A program made the translations under genes and the position numbers. A DNA stretch of 64,000 bases, from positions 806,001-870,000 of the forward strand of contig JBAJFG010000562.1 of NCBI GenBank assembly GCA_037903475.1, in the 5' to 3' direction. Numbering within the stretch: the first letter of the stretch is position 1; every line of letters starts with the position of its first letter. This stretch comes from Ancylostoma caninum. Taxonomy: Eukaryota > Nematoda > Chromadorea > Rhabditida > Ancylostomatidae. The notes beneath the pieces are model-generated. The model made no database searches and had not been told where the DNA came from. It was given only the letters and a program-made list of their open reading frames with translations. Positions 58,301-64,000 of the stretch are shown one piece after another.

Positions 58301-61300
58301 GTTATTTCAGGTGCTGGACACCAAAATTGCATCCGTTTCGTATAATAACTACCATTTTAGTCGGATCACGGTGGGTATACGGTAGATATGGTATCTCACG
58401 AAAGTTTTTGGAACTGTGCATGGGGGGTCATTTGAGGGGCTGGTCGTTCTCCTACTGAAATCTATGTACATTTTCTTCTATACTTCCTACAGCCGTAATC
58501 TCACAAAGCGAGGGTATGTCACAAAATGGATGCGATATTTGTGTTCTTTATATTGAATAACCCACACCTGCAGAATGTTAGAGAATTCTGTGAGATACAG
58601 TATATACAGTACACATCCGTAACCATGCAAAAAACCAAAAGACAACTACACGGCCAAATCTGGCCGTCAAAGGTGGCTTGCTGGGTCCACGGCGGAATTC
58701 GGCCTCTGGCTATTCACAAAATGTAAGTTGAAATTTTCAGATGATTTATAACAACTCGTTGTCTATGGGATGTATGGGATACTACTGTTCTGCGCAAACA
58801 AAGACGGCTATTGTTTGCGTCTATAGTGATATGTGAGTTTCATACATACTAATGGTCATCAGTCGACACCTGGTGACAGTGTCCAAATTGGAGAAAGAAG
58901 GAAAAGATGGGAACTCCTTATCAGAGTCATAATAATCTCTTACACCGTATGCTTTGAGCACACGATGTAGCGAGGGTGTATTTTCATCACATTGTAACAG
59001 TCGTCTGTTCTTGGCACAAGACCAGCAACAAACCTCAATTGAGGAGAGAAATATTTTCCACTGTAAGAAAGCCAACCTACAGTCCGGTCCGGCAGCCACT
59101 GCAAATGGGCGCCGGCGGGCGCCGGCCGCCGCCACCCTCCGGCGCCCCGGTATTAATGAGCTATAAATCACTCGAGCTTGGGAGAAAGCGAAGAAAAATA
59201 CAATTTTAGTCCATAGTAGACAGGGTAGATAAGCCTAACCCTATGCTTAAGAATGGGTTTAAGGCTTAGGCTTAGGCTTCACAGGAGTGGCCCCACCCAA
59301 CTCCCTTTTCACCTAAATTTCTAAGATAAACTACGATAAGTGTAAGTGTAAGTAAGATTGGACACTAGTTGTACGTTGCATCGCGTGCGCGCATAGCTCA
59401 GTGGGTTGAGCGAATGATCGACGTTGTGGTGGTCAGGGGATCGAATCGTGCCCTGTGCCCCCGTTTTGCAAATACATATAGTATGCTGCCTACGACTGCT
59501 GCAGTTATCTAACAAACACCAACATAAAAAGTAGCCCGGATGGCTCAGTGGTTTGAGCGGCAGATTGCAATCTGTCCCTATCGCTGGTTCCACTCCGTTG
59601 GAGATCCAGAGTTAAGTATCGCAGTGTTTGGGGTTCACTGCTTGGAACGTCCCCCGTGATCTCCTTCGGGTAGTCCAGGAAGGCATCCGGCAACGTTTTG
59701 CATAAATTTCGAAGAGAAACTACGATAAGTGTAGGTGTAAGTAATAGTAATAGTGTAAGTAATAGTGAAAAACCACTTTTTCAAAGTTGAGGGAAACCGG
59801 GAGAGAGTAACTCCGCCGTAAAGGACTGCTCCACGAAAGACAAATGACAGAGGTAGATTTACTTACTACTTCGCAATGGATATGGAACAATTTATACGGA
59901 TTTCAATTATTTCTGAGGATCCCGAATTGGATGAGTTTTACTATTCAGATGGGATAACTGAAGTACTGTGTCCATCTGTAGAAGAATAACGGCCATTTTT
60001 GTATTCGCGAAGCAGTAGCCTATAGCAGAAAATGGAAGAGTTGGCTTCGCTTATTGTGTATTCAGAAATCTTTCTCCATGAAAATCACAAAAATGAAAAA
60101 ACGTGAAAGTTGTGAAAATGGTCCCTTGCTTTATAGCCTTAACATATCCACTGCACTCTGTCTACTATGGACTAAAATTGTATTTTTCTTCGCTTTCTCC
60201 CAAGCTCGAGTGATTTATAGCTCATTAATACCGGGGCGCCGGAGGGTGGCGGTGGCCTGCGCCCGCCGGCGCCCATTTTCAGTGGCTGCCGGACCCGACT
60301 GTTCCACAACTGCTAAGTCGAGTTATTCTTTAGTGGCAGCTTCGTCTAATTAGCCTCAACTCTTCAGACCCAAACTTGGCGCTCCACTATACTGGGATGA
60401 CTCAAATGACCAGAAGGGCTGTAACAAAACTAGCTGCAGTGCAGTAACAGACGTTTCCAAACCTAAGTGCGACAGGAACGTCGGTCCAAATCAGGGTCTT
60501 TGTGGAACAGCTACAAAAACATTAACAAGTGAGTGCACCGCTTAATCTCCAATTAAAATAAATAATTGTTGTACTTGTTACTGATTCTTTGAATCCAAAC
60601 GATATTACCTAGTAAGAAATAATGCAGCTACTGCGGCACCTTCGACGACGGCCTCAACGTCACCGGCCTCCTCAGCGTCTTCAGCTTCTTCGGCAGCTTC
60701 GGCTTCCTCAGCGTCAACTGCAGCACCCTCGGCAACGACAACACCAACATCAGCAGGACCAATGACTGAAGAGATTCGAAATAAAATAATTAGCATGCAC
60801 AACTATCGTAGGTGAGATTTACGATCTCCAAAGACGCTCACGAAGCAATCTTGTTTCATCCTTTGAATTTTTTTCAAAAGAATCTGGAACCATCAAACTT
60901 TATGACTTCTCAAAAAAATATAATTAAATTTTGTTGGATTTCGAATATTTTTTGAACATCGAAACAGCAAGGTTTCGTGTGAACCAAAGCTTACGAGGAA
61001 ATCCTGTGAACTGTAATCGACTTGTCTCATATCCACAGGCGTCCGTCCGTCTGTAGAAGACATTTGCGTGCTTAGTTCTATAAGCATGTTACAGTGGACG
61101 TCAGTGGCGTTGACCGACATTTTCAGCTGCTGTTATGCTATTTCTAGCAGCTTTTCCACCCGATTTCAAGGAATTTTAACCAGATAGGGAAAAAAACAGC
61201 CTTGAAATGGCTTTCCGGCCAGGCCCTAGCACGAGCCTGTTGTAGGGTCGAAACCGAAACGGAGCCCCCTTTGAAAAATCCAGATTTTACGAAGCACCCT

Positions 61301-63663
61301 TGGAGTGGTCTAAAAGCCGAATGCAGCCTTTTCGAATGTTGAACAGCTGGTATCGGCTATCATGAAAGTTGAAGAGGTATTAGAGAAAAGATGACAAGTA
61401 TAGGGTACAGTCTCTCCGAAACGAGGAGTCCGCCCACACACGCCGGGCTGAGTATGCTGTTATCTGCCACGTCGTCCACGTCACAGCCAAATCATCGTGA
61501 TGATAACAATGACACGTGATACGCAGATTAGAGATGATGACATGGAGTACTGGCGAGCGTGGCAGCCTCTGGATCCCCGCGTGCGTGGGCGGACTGTCGT
61601 TTCGGAAAGACTCCTCTAAAGGAAACAACAGACTCCTCTAAAAGAAGCAGCAGAAAAGAAGCTTGTCAGCCTGAACGAAAGAAGCCCACCAGAAAAGAAG
61701 CTTGTTAGCTTGAAAAAGAAGTTTGGAAAACTCGGGTTTCCGCGCAGCGAGTCGGTTGGATCGGCGTTCCACTTTGGAGCGCGGCAGCGCTCCACTAAAA
61801 GGCCTGCGATAGTACCTTGGAGCGAGCGTAAAAAGAGAAATACTCAGAAGGTAGGAGGTGATAGGTGATAAGATGTGCGGCGTATGATAGCACGTACCTA
61901 CTAATTTGGGTGTATGGTAGGAGGTTGGAAACTTATGTGTTTATATAGGAAAATTATACTCCGGACAGGCTCAGCTTCTATGCCACCCTGTCAAAAATAG
62001 GCTGGCCCCTTTACCGAGCATACAATTTTTTGATTCACATAAGTTTTGTGATCTGACATCATACATCTATTGTGAGTATCATGACGCTTCTTCATCCCAA
62101 ATCTGGTGTCTATTGGTTAAGTCTCGACCTAACGGGAGAGCCCTGCAATCACTAAGACTCAGAATGTGAGCATACACTTTTTTTTAGTTTACATAAGTTC
62201 AGATTGTCTTTTTCAAAAACTTCTAATGTTCCCTTAGTTCTTATCTCACTGAAGATACCAGCTCAATCCGTGCAGATTCCGCGGAGCAGGAGTTTTTTGA
62301 GTCCTCCGAATTATGGGAACCTGTACACTATAGCTCTGCTCAAGCTACGAGTAGTTCTTTTGCAAGCCTTTTTCGTCTTTCATCACCTTTATCAACGCAT
62401 TCTTTTTCTGTGAACCAACGAACATCCCAAAGTTTGTTGCGGGGCTCGGCCCCGAACCCCGTACGAAGCCCCTTCTGCTTTTCGACCCCTTTACGAAGCC
62501 CAGCTTGCCCACCGACAAGTCGTGCTGGGGCCTGTTTCCGGCTGCAGACGACGCCGACCCCGACGCGCGCGGCGCGGTCGCGCTGCGTCCTTCTCGAGGC
62601 CGTGGGTGGACCACCGCCATTGCCGTCCACTGTATGTTGAAGAGTTCTCAAGAATGGGAATTCACCAATGCCATACCATACCAACTGGATGCGTTAAACG
62701 CAAGCGTACGGCTTGCGTGCGTCTCTGAGTCGATCTTTCTTTTGTTGTCTATAATTTGTTGTATTGTGGGTCCCAAAAGGCCGAACTAGGTAGCTTGTTC
62801 ATATCTGGACGTATATGATAAACTTGGGCCTAAAACATTCACTACGCGTAGCATGTTTGGGTTCACTGCTAAGAATTTAAAAAACGACTGAATTTTAGAA
62901 ATTTTCAGGTCTATTGTGGCTAAAGGAACTGTCAGAAATGGTAAGGAAGGAAATCCCAACTGTCCAATGGCGACCAACATGTACGAGATGGTGAGTGAAT
63001 GAAAGTCCTACCAGAATTACCTAGCTATTTGCATTTTTCAGGTTTTGGGGACATTTGACTGGTTCCTTTGGGAAAATAGGGGCAAGAAGTGAGCAATAAT
63101 TCGGGAACTGTATTATTAGAAAAAAGTAACAAGCGAGTTCAGTTTTCTCGAAAGATCTCTCGGAATATTATGTCCTTGACACACATATCTCACCTATACC
63201 AGCCCCACTCTCCGCTCATAAAGTTCTTTTCGCTCATTTTTTCCCATATGAACACAGAGTGTAATCAGAGCGGAGGTTTAGAAACTTTTTTTTCGGAAAA
63301 AGATTTGCCTAAACATGCATTCAATGATTCAGAAATATCTTGCAGAGGTATGACATGGCGCTGGAGGCCGAGGCACAAGCTTACGCGAACACCTGCTCAA
63401 CCATTGGCTCAGACGTGACCTCAAGGCCAGCGTCCGGAGAAAACGTCTACACAAGCCCATCGACGACAATTTCGTTCTTTGACGCTTTCGTCAACGTTAG
63501 CAAGCATCTACATGGGAGTAATTTACACCACAATACCTTATAAGAAAGTATTCAGGCTCAACAAAATTGGTTCTCGCAGATATTCAAGAATGGTGTCAAT
63601 GCAAAGATGAAGTACACGCGATTCCTCGAACAGAAAGACATGGCACCTATTCAGTTTACTCAG
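55373..63663 (+). CDS. Gene 6: secreted double-CAP-domain protein, 3' incomplete (414 aa visible, 11 exons)
   Basis: Exons: 55373-55390, 55450-55501, 55928-56067, 56806-56915, 57874-58018, 58741-58832, 60368-60528, 60628-60811, 62909-62990, 63346-63495, 63556-63663. The phases close. Signal peptide MLICLLVLLNSYATA. CAP1: AAHNALRGQLARG, GSKLKGSKTLFKL, NYDCTLEGLAMAAVP, GRSQNLAA, MAPFAN, MGCMGYYC, IVCVYSD. Hinge PKLGAPLYWDDSNDQKGC with four Cys. The linker is Ala/Ser-rich with SSASSASSAAS-like repeats. CAP2: MTEEIRNKIISMHNYRR, NPNCPMATNMY, RYDMALEAEAQAYANTC, ASGEN, then AQQNWFSQIFKNGVNAKMKY. By homology two more exons (the MVW/CRYxPRGN part and the Cys-rich tail) should lie beyond 64000. It is very close to gene 5 throughout, indicating a recent duplication. 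Confidence 0.86.
56086..56631. mobile_element. TA-flanked inverted-repeat element in gene 6 intron 3
   Basis: Left end CAGGGGGGGGCCATAAGTTA, continuing TTGTACAACGTTTGCT. Right end AGCAAACGTTGTACAATAAC, TTATGGCC, then a C-run ending CTG. TA flanks both sides (56084-56085, 56632-56633). The element starts 18 bp after the exon 3 donor. Its CAGGGGG ends and TA duplication suggest a Tc1/mariner-type MITE. Confidence 0.85.
57163..57361. repeat. Large palindrome (gene 6 intron 4)
   Basis: AGGAAGCTCCAAATGTCCGC, AGTCAAGAGGGG, GTGGCCACG, ACACAGGCGCTCT on the left are mirrored on the right (AGAGCGCCTGTGT, CGTGGCCACGCCCCTCTTGA, CTGCGGACATTTGGAGCTTC) around a centre near 57265. It is a foldback element or MITE. 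Confidence 0.8.
58085..58712. mobile_element. Degenerate relative of the 10412-11007 element (gene 6 intron 5)
   Basis: The right end CCACGGCGGAATTCGGCCTC and interior words TCCGGCGCCATGTAGCCAGC, ATCACGGTGGGTATACGGTA and ACGGCCAAATCTGGCCG match the 10-kb element. The left terminus is not recognisable. It stops about 30 bp before exon 6. Confidence 0.6.
59080..60301. mobile_element. 1.2-kb inverted-repeat element carrying tRNA-derived modules, copy 2
   Basis: Left end CAGTCCGGTCCGGCAGCCAC, right end GTGGCTGCCGGACCCGACTG; the same arms as 49225-50421, with the core in the opposite orientation. Plus-strand tRNA-like module 1 (59388-59460) and module 2 (59534-59600) carry TAGCTCAGTGGG/GGGATCGAATC and TGGCTCAGTGG/GGTTCCACTCC. 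TA precedes the left end. It ends 66 bp before the gene 6 hinge exon. Confidence 0.8.
61220..62534. mobile_element. hAT-like element with perfect 8-bp target duplication
   Basis: Ends CAGGCCCTAGCACGAGCCTG and, inverted, CAGGCCCCAGCACGACTTGT. TTTCCGGC flanks both sides (61212-61219, 62535-62542). TACGAAGC(A/C)CC words recur near both ends, as subterminal repeats do in hAT elements. No transposase frame was recognised. A smaller inverted repeat (61404-61618) sits inside. Confidence 0.85.
61404..61618. mobile_element. Inverted-repeat MITE nested within the hAT-like element
   Basis: TCTCTCCGAAACGAGGAGTC, CGCCCACACACGC on the left pair with GCGTGCGTGGGCGGACTGTC, GTTTCGGAAAGA on the right. This is a third level of nesting in gene 6 intron 8. 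Confidence 0.65.
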
Positions 63664-64000
63664 GTGGGTGATTTTTTGAGTCAAGCCAATCTGAGACTTA
63701 GCAGCCAGCTTTTACCCATGTGAATATGATAGTGCTCCGCAGAGATTGACCTAGTAGAAGAAAATGGAGAGAAATAACAACGATTTTGCAATGTTAGCCA
63801 TTAATTGCATTGGTGCACCACAGAGAACAGCCCACTTGCGTTGCCAATGATGATTTTTCGCTTATGTTCTTTACTGTTTTTGCAGTGAATAAAGTCACGA
63901 AGGAAAACAGTGGAAAACGTAAGCAAAACATCAACATCGACTTCACAGCGTTCTACTGCTCTGTTGCAAGTAATTGCTGTTTCAATATCTTAATTGGAAT

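Larger units (their letters stand above)
61092..62632. mobile_element. CAGTGGAC-family foldback element, copy 3, split by a nested hAT-like insertion
   Basis: The left half (61092-61219) begins CAGTGGACGTCAGTGGC after TA. The right half (62535-62632) contains CGCGCGGCGCGGTCGCGCTG and ends GCCGTCCACTG followed by TA. The two halves align with the 3210-3467 copy and are interrupted by 61220-62534. Confidence 0.75.

Noticed and set aside
59388..59600. Functional tRNA genes
   Set aside because: The A and B boxes are clear, but the flanking bases do not form a convincing acceptor stem and the same pair recurs inside mobile elements, so they are called tRNA-derived modules.

Overview
The window looks like genomic DNA from a clade V (strongylid, hookworm-like) parasitic nematode. 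It carries a tandem, all-plus-strand cluster of secreted CAP-domain genes of the SCP/TAPS family (Ancylostoma-secreted-protein, 'ASP' type). The genes have very short signal-peptide exons of 15-18 nt, 8-13 exons, long repeat-filled introns and AT-rich non-coding DNA. Organism and family are inferred from protein motifs read by eye; no database search was possible. Layout: (1) gene 1, 2835-10325, double-CAP; (2) gene 2, 13370-16559, single CAP of the C-terminal type; (3) gene 3, 17381-23035, N-terminal CAP only, with a frameshifted hinge and remnants of a deleted second half; (4) gene 4, 30419-40261, double-CAP, with an alternative terminal exon inside it; (5) gene 5, 41636-52783, double-CAP; (6) gene 6, 55373 to beyond the window end, double-CAP, last two exons missing. 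All splice phases close in the models given. A double-CAP protein has this order: signal peptide, divergent CAP1, four-cysteine hinge, Ser/Thr/Ala/Pro-rich mucin-like linker, canonical CAP2 with a cysteine-rich C-terminus. Coordinates 1-2780 contain only a weak minus-strand exon candidate. Introns and intergenic DNA are dense with mobile elements: a Helitron (23521-24744) beside a 2-kb array of a 50-bp GC-rich repeat; two 1.2-kb TA-flanked inverted-repeat elements carrying tRNA-derived modules; two hAT-like elements with perfect 8-bp target duplications, one nested in a foldback element; several MITEs ending in TTTAAAGGCA; and two Penelope-like GIY-YIG endonuclease fragments. The most interesting signals are: the modular gain and loss of CAP halves, which the symmetric exon phases allow; a conserved alternative terminal exon encoding a different Cys-rich C-terminus (27832-28120 and 34344-34530), which could switch a double-CAP gene to a single-CAP product; and paired conserved promoter blocks upstream of genes 5 and 6, pushed apart by insertions in gene 6.
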